DNA of 39,701 nt, from positions 1-39,701 of the IMG/VR virus record IMGVR_UViG_3300036817_000169; one strand, given 5' to 3'. This document shows, piece after piece, positions 7,624 to 16,426 of the stretch. The DNA is from a virus. The notes below the pieces were generated by a model. That model had not been told where the DNA came from. It worked only from the letters and a program-made list of their open reading frames with translations, and ran no database searches. Both the position numbers and the translations under genes were made by a program. How positions within the stretch are numbered: the first letter of the stretch is position 1; each line of letters begins with the position of its first letter.

Positions 7624-9203
7624 TGCCCGGCCAGCTCCAACCGCTTGAGCTTCCCCCTGGTGTGGTCGCCATGCCGACCAATCGCATGCGCTCGTCGAAC
7701 TGGTCCGAGGTCAACGCGGTGCGCTGGATCGAGGGGCAGATGCAGCCGCTCGGCGGCCAGGAATTGATCACCTACGACACGCCGTTCGCTTCGCGCATTC
7801 GCCGCATCCACACTTGGTACGACCTCAACGGTCAGGTCTATGTCGCCTATTTGTGCGAGACGAACGTCTACGTCGACAAGGAAGGGACGCTGACCGACAT
7901 CACGCCGACCGGCGGCATGCAGCCGCCGCCGACGCCGACCGACGGCTACAGCGTCGGCGACTACAGCGACGGCCTCTATGGCGCGCCGCCGCGCCCCAAC
8001 GCGGGCTCCGAGATTTCGCTCACCGTGCTGCCGCCCGCCTACTCGATCGACAACATGGGCTCGATCCTCATGGTGATGGCGTCGTCCGACGGCAGGCTCC
8101 TGTGGTGGGACCCGACCGCTCCCGCCGGGACATTGCTCACTCAGGTGCCAGCCACCGATGGCGGCGGCGACAGCGGCATGAGCCCGCTGGGGCGATTGTT
8201 CGTCATCACGCCCGATCGGTTCTGCATGATCTTCGGCATGTACAACGACGGCACGACCGATGGCCCGACTGCGCCTGGGCGACGCTACGGTTGGAGTGAT
8301 CAGGAAGATCCAACGGACTGGAATTTTTCCTCCGTCACCAATCAAGCGGGCTACCTCGACATCGAGCCCGCTTCGCCGATCATCGCCGCGCATGCCGGGC
8401 GCTCTGGCTTCGTCCTCTTCTTCACCGGCAAGCGGGCCTACGTGACGCGCTATCTCGGTCTGCCCTACGTCTACGACGACGAGGTCCTGGCTGACGATGT
8501 GACGCCATGGTCGCCCCAGTCGATCGCCTCGACCTCACAGCAGATCATGTGGATGTCGCAGCAGGGGATGTGGAGCTTCGACGGCACCTCGATCACGGCG
8601 GTCCCGTGCCAAATCCGCACCTGGATCACCGACGACATCGACACCATGCAGAGCCGCTTCCAGGCCTGCGCGGGGCATCTCGGCGCGTTCAATGAGTTCT
8701 GGTGGTTCTATCCGCAGAACGGCCTGACCACCAACACGCGCGCGGCGATCTACAATTATCGTGAAGGCTGGTGGTCGCAGGCCCAGATGTCGCGCTCGGC
8801 GGTGATCACGTCGAGCTACACGATGAACCCGATCTTCGCCGACGGCCCGCAGGCCTACCGGCATGAAAGCGGCATCTATTACAACGATTGCGATTTGCCT
8901 TGGGCCGACACGTTCTCGCTCAACCTGTCGAGCGGCGGCAATCTGACCACGCTGAAGCAGATGCTGATCGACCTCGACGGCGATCCGACCAACCTGCAAT
9001 ATCAGCTCTACACCCGTATGACCCGGCTCGGTAAGGAAGTTGAGGGGATCACGCCGCCGGTTCGGATACGGCCCGATGGCTTCATCGACTTCCGCACCAC
9101 CGCGCGCGACATGCGGCTGAGGTGCAGCGTCATCGCCAATCCGGTGACGCCGTTCACCATCGGCCAGAGCCTGATCGATGTGGCGCAACGAGGACAACGC
9201 TGA
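7623..9203 (+). CDS. Tail nozzle / DNA-stabilisation-like protein (P22 gp10-like by context)
   Basis: A 526-residue beta-rich protein (LPPGVVAMPTNRMRSSNWSE at the start, with many blade-like Trp/Tyr/Asp segments). The opening pattern and size fit the podovirus tail proteins that follow the adaptor in P22-like tails (gp10 class, plugging the tail tube), and the gene order agrees. No catalytic motif is seen. The gene overlaps its neighbours by one base at each end. I am fairly sure it is a tail tube or hub component, less sure which one. Confidence 0.65.
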   Translation: MPGQLQPLELPPGVVAMPTNRMRSSNWSEVNAVRWIEGQMQPLGGQELITYDTPFASRIRRIHTWYDLNGQVYVAYLCETNVYVDKEGTLTDITPTGGMQPPPTPTDGYSVGDYSDGLYGAPPRPNAGSEISLTVLPPAYSIDNMGSILMVMASSDGRLLWWDPTAPAGTLLTQVPATDGGGDSGMSPLGRLFVITPDRFCMIFGMYNDGTTDGPTAPGRRYGWSDQEDPTDWNFSSVTNQAGYLDIEPASPIIAAHAGRSGFVLFFTGKRAYVTRYLGLPYVYDDEVLADDVTPWSPQSIASTSQQIMWMSQQGMWSFDGTSITAVPCQIRTWITDDIDTMQSRFQACAGHLGAFNEFWWFYPQNGLTTNTRAAIYNYREGWWSQAQMSRSAVITSSYTMNPIFADGPQAYRHESGIYYNDCDLPWADTFSLNLSSGGNLTTLKQMLIDLDGDPTNLQYQLYTRMTRLGKEVEGITPPVRIRPDGFIDFRTTARDMRLRCSVIANPVTPFTIGQSLIDVAQRGQR

Positions 9204-9445
9204 TGCCGCGCACGATGACCCCGCCGCAGCTTCCCGCCATCCCAGACATCAAGCCTGAGCTGGCCGACTATCTCCGCCGCTTTGCCCTGTGGTGCCAGAA
9301 CAACTTCAACACATCGGTGCAAACCAACAGCGCGGCGACCTCGCTGCTGATGCAGAGCATGAGTGGCTTGACCGTGTGGAAGGTGACGGTCGACGACGAT
9401 GGAACTTTGCATCAGACCCAGATGACGCCGGGAGCGCAGCCATGA
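9203..9445 (+). CDS. Small tail-associated hypothetical protein
   Basis: An 80-residue protein from ATG 9203, which overlaps the preceding TGA. A Pro-rich N-terminus (PPQLPAIPDIKPELADYL) is followed by an amphipathic helix. The end overlaps the next start as ATGA. Function unknown. Its tight coupling to the tail gene upstream suggests a tail accessory or chaperone role. Confidence 0.6.
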   Translation: MPRTMTPPQLPAIPDIKPELADYLRRFALWCQNNFNTSVQTNSAATSLLMQSMSGLTVWKVTVDDDGTLHQTQMTPGAQP

Positions 9446-9795
9446 TCGGCTACCAGGAGAAGCTCGCCCGCGTCCTCGACCGCATGGGCGGGCTCTATCT
9501 CCTCGACGACATCATGACCCGCATCAAGGATGGGCGGATGCAATCGTTCGCCGCCAACAATTCCTGGGCGATCACCGAAATCCAGCAGTACCCGCGCGCC
9601 AGACAATTGCAGGTCCTCGCCATTGTCGGCGATCTTGCCGACACCAAGGCGCTCAACGATCAGGTCCTGGCGTTCGCGCGTAAGATCGATGTCGGGCTCG
9701 TCGCGACGCATGGACGGCGTGGCTGGCTCGAACAGGGGCATGCGATGGGGTGGAAGCTGAAGAGCCGGAGCTTCCTCTGGCAGAAGGAATTGTGA
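9442..9795 (+). CDS. Conserved phage protein, possible GNAT-like fold
   Basis: A 117-residue mixed alpha/beta protein starting at the ATGA overlap. The sequence pattern (DDIMTRIKDGRMQSFAANNS, then LQVLAIVGDL, then a C-terminal GRRGWLEQGHAMGWK) resembles small proteins that lie before the ejection proteins in T7- and P22-like phages and sometimes show an acetyltransferase-like fold. No acetyl-CoA-binding motif is convincing here, so enzymatic activity is not claimed. Confidence 0.6.
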   Translation: MIGYQEKLARVLDRMGGLYLLDDIMTRIKDGRMQSFAANNSWAITEIQQYPRARQLQVLAIVGDLADTKALNDQVLAFARKIDVGLVATHGRRGWLEQGHAMGWKLKSRSFLWQKEL

Positions 9796-9796
9796 C

Positions 9797-11293
9797 ATGG
9801 GCAGCGGAGGCTCGACCACCCAGCAGTCCTCGCAGCAGAACGTCAGCCAGACGCAGCTGCCGCCATGGGTCAATCAAGCGGCGCAGCAGAATTACGCGCT
9901 CGCCCAGAATGTCGCCAACCGTCCGCTCACCCAATACCAGGGCCAGCAGGTCGCCGACGTTGGGCCGCAGATGCAGCAGGCGTGGAACCTCGCCGCCACA
10001 TCGGGCGCTCAAGGGGCCGATCAGTTCAACGCCTCGCAGGCTGCTTACCTCACCGCCGCCGGAACGCCCGCGCAGCAGGTGACGCCGCAGACGCTCGCCG
10101 GGACGAACCTCAATCAATACATGAACCCCTACACCCAGCAGGTGATCAATTCGACCAACGCCATCGCGCAGCAGCAGCTCGGTCAGCAGCAGTCGGGCAT
10201 CCAGGGGCAGGCGGCTGCGGCGAACGCCTATGGCGGTTCTCGCCAGGGCGTGCAGCAGGGCGTCGCCCAGGCGCAGGGCGCGCTCGGCATGGCGCAAACG
10301 AACGCGCAGCTGCAGAGCCAGAACTACGGGCAAGCGGTTGGGCAGGCGACGACCGACGTGAACAACAACCTCCAGGCGCAGGAGGCCAACCAGACCGCCA
10401 ACCAAGCCAACATCAATTCGCTGATCCAGGCGGGCTCTGGCCTCGGCACGCTCGGCCAGGACGCGCAGACCAATCAGCGTCAGCAATTCCTCGAACTGTC
10501 GACCGCTGGCGGGCAGGAGCAGACCCAGGCGCAGAACGAGATCAACGCCAACGTCAACCAGTTCAATCAGGCGCAGCAGTACCCAGGCCAGCAGCTCGGC
10601 GTGCTGCAATCGGCGCTTGGCATGACGCCCTACGGCTCGACCACGATGGGCGCGTCCTCCGGCACCCAGACGACGACGCAGCAGCCCTCGATCGCCAGCG
10701 ACATCTACGGCGGCATGCAGGCGCTCGGCAGCCTGACCAGCCCCGGTGGCGCGATTGCCAATCTTGGCAACTTCCTCAACACCTCGGACGCGGCGCTGAA
10801 GACCGACATCACGCCCATCGGAACGCATCAGCCCACCGGCCTGCCGCTCTACTCGTACCGCTACAAGGGCGATCCGAAGAGCTACCCGAAGGTGAGCGGC
10901 CCGATGGCCGAGGACGTGATGAAGGTCGCGCCGCATGCGGTGACCACGATTGGCGTTCATCGGCCGACGGGACAGCCGATGCATGGCGTCGACATGAGCG
11001 CGCTCAACGCCGCCGGAGGATCGGGCGGGATGCCCGGCGCGGGCGCGGGCTTGCCTCCTCTGCCCGCGATCCGGCCGCGCAGCCTGCCGGGCGTCGGCGG
11101 GGCCATGACGACGCGGGTGCCTGGGGCGATGGCCGGGCCTCAGCCGATGGGGATGACCGGCCCGATGGGCGCGAACATGAACCCGCCGAAGATGCGGAAG
11201 CCAGCGCGCATGCCGAAGGTCGCGGGCGCGATGGGCGCGGGCATGGGCGGGCCTGGAGGCTTCATGGGGGGCGCTGGTGGCTACGGCGCCTGA
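9797..11293 (+). CDS. Gln-rich virion protein with internal S74-like segment
   Basis: A 498-residue protein. Residues 1-310 are Gln/Ala/Asn-rich and probably helical, which is typical of internal ejection proteins. At about 330-390 there is an S74-like block (SDAALKTDITPIG, then LYSYRYKG, then GPMAEDVMKVAPHAV) matching the core of intramolecular chaperone domains, followed by about 100 residues of Gly/Met/Pro-rich sequence. The S74-like block is therefore internal. Whether it cleaves is unknown. The gene overlaps the peptidoglycan hydrolase downstream by 17 nt. Long frames on both strands across this gene are compositional shadows. Confidence 0.75.
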   Translation: MGSGGSTTQQSSQQNVSQTQLPPWVNQAAQQNYALAQNVANRPLTQYQGQQVADVGPQMQQAWNLAATSGAQGADQFNASQAAYLTAAGTPAQQVTPQTLAGTNLNQYMNPYTQQVINSTNAIAQQQLGQQQSGIQGQAAAANAYGGSRQGVQQGVAQAQGALGMAQTNAQLQSQNYGQAVGQATTDVNNNLQAQEANQTANQANINSLIQAGSGLGTLGQDAQTNQRQQFLELSTAGGQEQTQAQNEINANVNQFNQAQQYPGQQLGVLQSALGMTPYGSTTMGASSGTQTTTQQPSIASDIYGGMQALGSLTSPGGAIANLGNFLNTSDAALKTDITPIGTHQPTGLPLYSYRYKGDPKSYPKVSGPMAEDVMKVAPHAVTTIGVHRPTGQPMHGVDMSALNAAGGSGGMPGAGAGLPPLPAIRPRSLPGVGGAMTTRVPGAMAGPQPMGMTGPMGANMNPPKMRKPARMPKVAGAMGAGMGGPGGFMGGAGGYGA

Positions 11294-12743
11294 CGACTAC
11301 GGCTTCCTCGCCTCGATCAGCAACAACCCGAACCGGCCGGGCGATACGAGCAATTTCAATCCGGCCTTCGCCAGCAAGCTGGCGAGCGCGATCCGCGATG
11401 CGCGGGCCAACGGTCTGCCCAATGCGGGCGTCGCCAGCGGCTATCGCGCCTATGACGAATTGTGGAACCAGGGCAGGCGCGGGCCTGCAGCGTCCTTCGA
11501 CCTTGGCGGCAATTCCGGCCACAGCTTCGGGCTCGCCGCCGATGTCAGCAACATCGGCGTCCCTGGCAGCGCGACGGCGCAGAAGTGGAACCAGATCGCC
11601 ACCGCGCACGGGCTTTACAATCCGTACTTCAACAACGATCCCGGCAACACCGAGTGGAACCATTATCAGGCCTACCCCAGCAAGGACCTGCCGCCCGATG
11701 TGAAGACGAACCTCCTGGCGGCGGCGAAGACCGGCGACTTCAGCAACGTCTGGAACGTAGGCAATCAGTTTCTCGGCAGCGCCGTTGCAGGCGGCGGCGG
11801 ATCGAGCGGCGGCGCGGGAGCAAGCGGCTCTTATGGCACGACCATGAACTCGTCGAACGTCATCGACACGCTCAGTCACAACATCGCCGGGATCGAGAGC
11901 GGCGGTGCGAAAGATCCGTACTCGGTCCTCAATCCGAAGAGCGGCGCAATCGGCAAATATCAGGTGATGCCGAACAACGTCGCGGGCTGGACGCTGGCGG
12001 CGACCGGACAGACGATGACGCCGGAGGAGTTCCGCGCCAGCCCGTCCGCGCAGGAAGCGGTGTTCCGCGACCAGATGCAGCGCAGCCTGCAGCTCTACGG
12101 CCCCAAGGACGCCGCCTCGATCTGGTTCACCGGCAAGCCCTACAACGTCGCTGGCGGCGCGGTGAACGACGGCTCTACAACCAACGCCAACTATGTGGCG
12201 CGGGCGACGGTCGGCCTCGACGGCTCGACGTTCAAGCCCGGCGCCGCCGTCGCTTCAGCTGCACCCGGCACGACGCTGAACAGCTCGCCCGGCGCTCCAG
12301 GCGCGGCTCCGGCCCAAGGCGGTCTGGCGGGCGGCCTCAAGTCCGCGACGGATGCGACGAAGCCCTTCGCCAACAATACGCCGCAGCCGCCGACGCAGCC
12401 GTTCAACCTTCAGCCCGCGCGCGGCTCAGGGGCGGCGGGCGGGCCGATGATGCTGGGGCCGGGCGGCCAGAACACGACCGGCCAGCGTCTCGCCCAGAAC
12501 TACGTCGCCCAGCAATTGGCGCAGCAGGGCATCTCGACCCAGCCGATGGTGGGAGCGAATTTCACCCCGACGATGGGCATGCAGACGCCGCAGGGGCAGC
12601 AGCCGATGCCGTCGCCGGGCGCGGCGCAGGGCTTGCCGTCGATGCCGGGGACGACGCTGAACAGCCCGTCGCAATTGCAGATGGCGATGATGACGGGCTC
12701 GCTCGATCCCTACAGCATGTACGCCCGGCCTCCAGGGAGCTGA
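11277..12743 (+). CDS. Two-domain virion peptidoglycan hydrolase (M15 peptidase + lytic transglycosylase)
   Basis: A 488-residue protein from GTG 11277. The N-terminal domain (to about residue 140) has the M15 D-Ala-D-Ala peptidase pattern: SGYR with Arg57, GHSFGLAADV with His82 and Asp89, and EWNHYQ with His129, giving the zinc triad. The second domain (about 200-300) resembles a lytic transglycosylase: IESGG with Glu207, then SGAIGKYQVMP. The rest is Pro/Gln/Gly-rich. Two different cell-wall cutting activities in one polypeptide beside the ejection proteins point to a virion-borne enzyme that opens the wall at infection. No separate endolysin was found, so a lysis role is possible too. Confidence 0.82.
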   Translation: MATAPDDYGFLASISNNPNRPGDTSNFNPAFASKLASAIRDARANGLPNAGVASGYRAYDELWNQGRRGPAASFDLGGNSGHSFGLAADVSNIGVPGSATAQKWNQIATAHGLYNPYFNNDPGNTEWNHYQAYPSKDLPPDVKTNLLAAAKTGDFSNVWNVGNQFLGSAVAGGGGSSGGAGASGSYGTTMNSSNVIDTLSHNIAGIESGGAKDPYSVLNPKSGAIGKYQVMPNNVAGWTLAATGQTMTPEEFRASPSAQEAVFRDQMQRSLQLYGPKDAASIWFTGKPYNVAGGAVNDGSTTNANYVARATVGLDGSTFKPGAAVASAAPGTTLNSSPGAPGAAPAQGGLAGGLKSATDATKPFANNTPQPPTQPFNLQPARGSGAAGGPMMLGPGGQNTTGQRLAQNYVAQQLAQQGISTQPMVGANFTPTMGMQTPQGQQPMPSPGAAQGLPSMPGTTLNSPSQLQMAMMTGSLDPYSMYARPPGS

Positions 12744-12746
12744 CCG

Positions 12747-13379
12747 ATGGCCAACGATCCCAACGCCCTCACCAGCATGTGGATGCTCAACCCGACGATG
12801 TTCGACCCCACCCAGGCGTCGAACGCGTACTCGAATTATAACAACGCCGCGCTGCCCTGGCCGCCGACCTACAATCCAGGCCTCCAGGGCGGGCCGGTCA
12901 ACGCCGCCACCGGCAAGCCGATCCAGAGCTATCAGAACTGGGCTGCGGCCAACCCCGGCGGGTTGAGCCTCAACTCGACGCCTGCAGCTCCCCAGGCGCC
13001 GCAGCAGCAGATGCAATACCGGCAGCTCAGTCCCGGCGGGCAGCTGCCGAGCGGCGAGAACTACGGCTCCTCGACGCCGACGAATGTCCCGGCGCAATAT
13101 GGCTACGCGCCTGTGCCGCAGCAGCAGCAGGCCGCAGCCGCGCCCCAGGCTCAGGCGGCGACGACCGGCGCTCCCAACAATTGGCAGGCCGCCATCAACG
13201 CCTTGGCCAACCCCGGCAACCCGATAACGCCCGGCGCGACCGTGCCGCTGGCGAGCGGGACCCAGCCCAGCGGCGGCGTCAACAACGCCTTCCTGCAGCA
13301 GGCGGGCGCTGGCGTGGGGATGAACCAGAACTTCCTGAACAACCTCCGCGCAATCCAAGGAAGGCCGCAGGGGACTTAA
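12747..13379 (+). CDS. Gln/Asn/Pro-rich virion protein
   Basis: A 210-residue low-complexity protein with a GGGAG ribosome site. It is rich in Asn, Gln, Ala and Pro (stretches such as QQQQAAAAPQAQAATTG) and ends in a more ordinary helix (NNAFLQQAGAGVG, then NFLNNLRAIQG). It lies between the wall hydrolase and a larger putative ejection protein and is probably part of the same internal or tail assembly. Function unknown. Confidence 0.65.
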   Translation: MANDPNALTSMWMLNPTMFDPTQASNAYSNYNNAALPWPPTYNPGLQGGPVNAATGKPIQSYQNWAAANPGGLSLNSTPAAPQAPQQQMQYRQLSPGGQLPSGENYGSSTPTNVPAQYGYAPVPQQQQAAAAPQAQAATTGAPNNWQAAINALANPGNPITPGATVPLASGTQPSGGVNNAFLQQAGAGVGMNQNFLNNLRAIQGRPQGT

Positions 13380-13382
13380 ACC

Positions 13383-14993
13383 ATGGCGGGCATCGCTTCG
13401 CTTCTTCACCTCGGCCAGCCTGACCCGGCGCAGCAGATCGCGCAGATCCTGTCTGGCCAGCAGCCGCAGGGACCCGCTGCAGCGCCCCCAGGACCGCCGC
13501 CAGGGCCTGTAGCGCCTCCAGGGCCTGCTGGGGCCGCCAATGCCGCCCCTGCCCCTCCTGGGCCTCCTGGGGCCGCCGCTGGCCCGCCTGGAGCGGCTGC
13601 GCCCCCGCCTGCCGCCCCTCCGCCGCCAGACGTGGCCCCAGGCGCTGCGCCGCCCCCAGGCACGCCGCCGCAGCCGCAGTCGCTCACCTCCTCGCCCGAC
13701 ATGGCGGCGAGCTACAGCGCGCTCGCCAACCCGCCGAACCTGATGAGCTTGTACACGCAGATGTACCAGCGCGACCGGGCCGACGATCAGCTCAATCGTG
13801 GGCTGGCGATCATCGCCGCCAACCACTCATCGCCGGAGATGGCGCGCGCCATCATGGGCAGCGTCTCAGGCAACAGTGATCCCAGCGGCATGGTGGGCAA
13901 CCTGATCACCCTCAATCAGACGCAGCAGGCGATGGCGGGGCAGCAGGCGCTGCTCGGTCAATCAGCCGCGATTGCCGCCAAGACCGGCATGCCTGAGGCG
14001 ATCGTGCGCGCCCAAATCCTCTCTGGTCGTGGCGACGAACTCGTCAAATCGATGGAGCCGACCGACACGATGCGCAATTACCAGCAGGCGCGCACGATGC
14101 TGCAGCAGGCTGGCGTTCCCGACGATCAGATCGACACCTACACGCGTCCCATGCTGCTTGGAGCCGGAAGCAACCCGGCGATGTCCGAATACATTCAGCG
14201 CATCGCTGAGGCGCAACGTACTGGCACGATGGGCCAGCATCCCGAACTGGCTGGAGGCTTTTACACGTGGCAAAAGAACGTCGAGGCGCAGCAGGCCCAG
14301 ACGCTCGACAAGCAGAAGCAGATCAACGATGCGCAGGGACAGTTCGGCGCGATCAACGGCGTCCTGACGAACATGCAGGCGACGACCGAGAGGCTGCAGA
14401 AGGCCTACGACGGGGGCCAGCTCGACAAGCTGTTCTCAGGCGTGCCGCAGGACATCATCAAGGGAGCGGCGACCAACCCCGTCATGTCCACTGTCAACAA
14501 CATCGTCAGTTGGTGGGGAGGCAAGGGCGTTACGCTCTCGGCAGAGGACAAGAACAACCTGAAGGACATTCTGGAGCTGTCGCAGACGCCGATGCAGTCG
14601 TTGACCGCGACCAGTCCTCGCCACCTCGCCCCTCAGCTTGGCACCCTCGGCACGGCGCTCGGCCCGATCGCCGACATCGGACGCGGCAAGGAGGGTTGGG
14701 GCGCCAAGCTTGATGATCTGCACAACCAAATCCTCAACAGTGAGGCCGACCTTTACGGCGGTTCGGGGCAGACGCCGCCCGACAACCTCAAGCTGCGCAT
14801 GAACCCGATCTATGGGGCGGGCGGCTCGATGCAGCTCCAGCCCGCGCGGCCGATGAGCCAGGACGACATCAACAAAGACGTGGCGTATGTGCAGCAGAAC
14901 CCGGCGAAACTCGCCGACACGATCAGAGGCGAGAAAGCGGGCAACTACGACACGACGGAATTGGAGCGTCGGCTCAGTCAACTGAAGAGGTGA
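13383..14993 (+). CDS. Putative internal/ejection protein with Pro-rich N-terminus
   Basis: A 536-residue protein. After a short start it has a Pro/Ala/Gly region (about residues 25-100), then a long, mainly helical Gln/Ala-rich body without Cys or catalytic motifs. Size, composition and position after the peptidoglycan hydrolase match the large DNA-ejection proteins of podoviruses, which enter the periplasm and build a conduit. The assignment is by context. The Pro-rich linker may help the protein leave through the narrow portal. Confidence 0.6.
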   Translation: MAGIASLLHLGQPDPAQQIAQILSGQQPQGPAAAPPGPPPGPVAPPGPAGAANAAPAPPGPPGAAAGPPGAAAPPPAAPPPPDVAPGAAPPPGTPPQPQSLTSSPDMAASYSALANPPNLMSLYTQMYQRDRADDQLNRGLAIIAANHSSPEMARAIMGSVSGNSDPSGMVGNLITLNQTQQAMAGQQALLGQSAAIAAKTGMPEAIVRAQILSGRGDELVKSMEPTDTMRNYQQARTMLQQAGVPDDQIDTYTRPMLLGAGSNPAMSEYIQRIAEAQRTGTMGQHPELAGGFYTWQKNVEAQQAQTLDKQKQINDAQGQFGAINGVLTNMQATTERLQKAYDGGQLDKLFSGVPQDIIKGAATNPVMSTVNNIVSWWGGKGVTLSAEDKNNLKDILELSQTPMQSLTATSPRHLAPQLGTLGTALGPIADIGRGKEGWGAKLDDLHNQILNSEADLYGGSGQTPPDNLKLRMNPIYGAGGSMQLQPARPMSQDDINKDVAYVQQNPAKLADTIRGEKAGNYDTTELERRLSQLKR

Positions 14994-14997
14994 TCGA

Positions 14998-15912
14998 ATG
15001 GCCTTCTCTGACTTCCAGGCGCAGCAGGATCAGGAAGCGGCTGCAGCAGCGAAGGCCAAGGCTGCAGCTCCCGCTCCCGCCCCTGCGCCAGCCTCGGCCG
15101 CGCCTGTCCAGGCTGCGAACCCGCCGCCTGCTCCCGCGCCAGCTCCGGCGGCTGCGGCCTCAGCCGATCCCAGCGCGCCAGCGCCCGGCGGCTACGACTT
15201 CGGGCCGGTCCACCTCGGCTACACCAACCGGGGGACGCCCGGCATGTCCTGGCAGGGCGGCGGCATGGGCGGTTGGATGCCGTCCTCGCAGACCGTCCAC
15301 AACGTGACTGACCGCCTCTTCAACAACGTCCTCTGGGGCGCCGCCGATCCGATCACGGCGGCGGCCTCGAACTACTACAACCCTGGCAGTCCCGACTTGA
15401 TGACGCTGCGCGCCCAGCGGCAGCAGATGAACGCGCAGATGAGCCCAGGAGAAAAGGCGGTCGCCGACATCGGTGCGCAGTTCAGCCCCACCAACCAAAA
15501 CATCAACCGCATTCCCGTCATTGGCCCGACGGTCCAGGGCGCGCTTCAGCACGGAGTGCAGAGCTACAATGAGGGGAACGACGTGCCGACGGCCCTAAAC
15601 GATGCGGCGCGGGGCGCGGTAAGCGCATTGGGCAGTCAGGTTGCCGCCAACACCGCGCTCAACCCCAATGTCTGGGGGCAAATTGCTGGCCACACCATCG
15701 ACAAGGTCGCGCCGCTCGGAATTGGACTGATGGGGCATGGGCTCGGCGGATTGATCGCGCGGGACGCCGCCAAGCCCTATGCCGATGCGATCAGAGACTG
15801 GGGCGCCAGGACCGCCGGTCCTGGCTGGAGCGCCGCCGCATCGGCGCTCCAGAACCTCCTTTATGGAGGCGCGTCGACATACCAACAGCAGCAACGCGAT
15901 CAACGGCCCTAA
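14998..15912 (+). CDS. Putative virion protein with Ala/Pro linker
   Basis: A 304-residue protein. Residues about 12-62 are Ala/Pro-rich (repeats like APAPAPAPAS), followed by a Gly/Ala/Asn-rich body with weakly hydrophobic helices (ARGAVSALGSQVAANTALN, then GLMGHGLGGLI). It shares the Pro/Ala linker plan with the preceding gene and ends the virion operon. Its stop codon overlaps the stop codon of the convergent gene on the other strand by 4 nt. A membrane-active ejection component is possible, but this is speculative. Confidence 0.6.
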   Translation: MAFSDFQAQQDQEAAAAAKAKAAAPAPAPAPASAAPVQAANPPPAPAPAPAAAASADPSAPAPGGYDFGPVHLGYTNRGTPGMSWQGGGMGGWMPSSQTVHNVTDRLFNNVLWGAADPITAAASNYYNPGSPDLMTLRAQRQQMNAQMSPGEKAVADIGAQFSPTNQNINRIPVIGPTVQGALQHGVQSYNEGNDVPTALNDAARGAVSALGSQVAANTALNPNVWGQIAGHTIDKVAPLGIGLMGHGLGGLIARDAAKPYADAIRDWGARTAGPGWSAAASALQNLLYGGASTYQQQQRDQRP

Positions 15913-16130
15913 GCGCGTTTGCGTCTCGCCATCGGCGAGAGCCACAGGATAGCTGCGAGGATGACCGGCCAAGCAAGCATCATGAACCACCACGTTTCGC
16001 CAGCGTCTTCGTATTTGCCGGGGACTAAGTAGGGCATGAACCAGAAGCCGAAGGCGTAAATGGCAAGAGCGCCCAAGGCGGACCCGATGGCCCAGGGGAG
16101 GATCGTGTCGATGGCAAGGCTCTTCATCAC
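15909..16130 (-). CDS. Small two-span membrane protein (holin candidate)
   Basis: A 73-residue protein with two clear hydrophobic segments (about 9-33 and 47-65), a charged loop (GKYEDAGETW) between them and a basic tail (ARRKRA). It may start at GTG 16130 or ATG 16127, both overlapping the upstream stop codon. Small two-span proteins at the end of a virion operon are often holins, but no endolysin is adjacent, and the reverse strand suggests separate control. Function unproven. Confidence 0.65.
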   Translation of the reverse strand: MMKSLAIDTILPWAIGSALGALAIYAFGFWFMPYLVPGKYEDAGETWWFMMLAWPVILAAILWLSPMARRKRA

Positions 16131-16321
16131 GCGGCCTCCTGTCCGTTGAGCAGTTCGGCGATGGCCGAGGCCACGGCGGCGCGGACCAGCGTGGTGAGCC
16201 GGTCCTCATGGTCATGCAGAGCGCGCCGCGTCTCCTTGGCGACGATCTCCTGAACCTCCTGGGAGATGGTCTGGCCCATGGCGTTGGCCACGGCGTCCTT
16301 TAGTACGGTTTCGAGTTGCAT
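16127..16321 (-). CDS. Small helical protein
   Basis: A 64-residue, entirely amphipathic helical protein (METVLKD-like start, ETRRALHDHEDRLTTLVRAA in the middle), coupled to the membrane protein that follows. A conserved 14-nt element with the ribosome site ends 4 nt before the start codon. No family recognised. It could oligomerise or regulate its membrane-protein partner. Confidence 0.65.
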   Translation of the reverse strand: MQLETVLKDAVANAMGQTISQEVQEIVAKETRRALHDHEDRLTTLVRAAVASAIAELLNGQEAA

Positions 16322-16325
16322 TGTC

Positions 16326-16339
16326 TTCCCTTACCAGTT
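16326..16339 (-). promoter_or_regulatory. Repeated start-codon element AACTGGTAAGGGAA, copy 1
   Basis: On the reverse strand AACTGGTAAGGGAA ends 4 nt before the ATG at 16321. The same 14 nt recur before the integrase (18422-18435) and before the gene at 29748. The TAAGGGA part can serve as a Shine-Dalgarno sequence. Confidence 0.6.
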
Positions 16340-16426
16340 GAAGATATCACGAAGCCATCATATGGGACCTGCGCTGAGGGCCGTCATGCCGGGGCTGCCA
16401 ATTATTTGCTTTCAGGGGCCAAAGGT

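Noticed and set aside
9653-10984. 443-codon antisense frame across the Gln-rich virion protein
   Set aside because: Leu/Arg/Val-rich translation produced by repeated CAG codons on the other strand; no domain and no start signal.
11462-12841. Long alternative forward frame inside the peptidoglycan hydrolase gene
   Set aside because: Arg/Gln-rich shadow; unlike the nested methyltransferase frame it shows no coherent protein-like motifs.
12426-13826. 466-codon antisense frame across three virion genes
   Set aside because: Spans the boundaries of three coupled forward genes and is Arg-rich shadow sequence.
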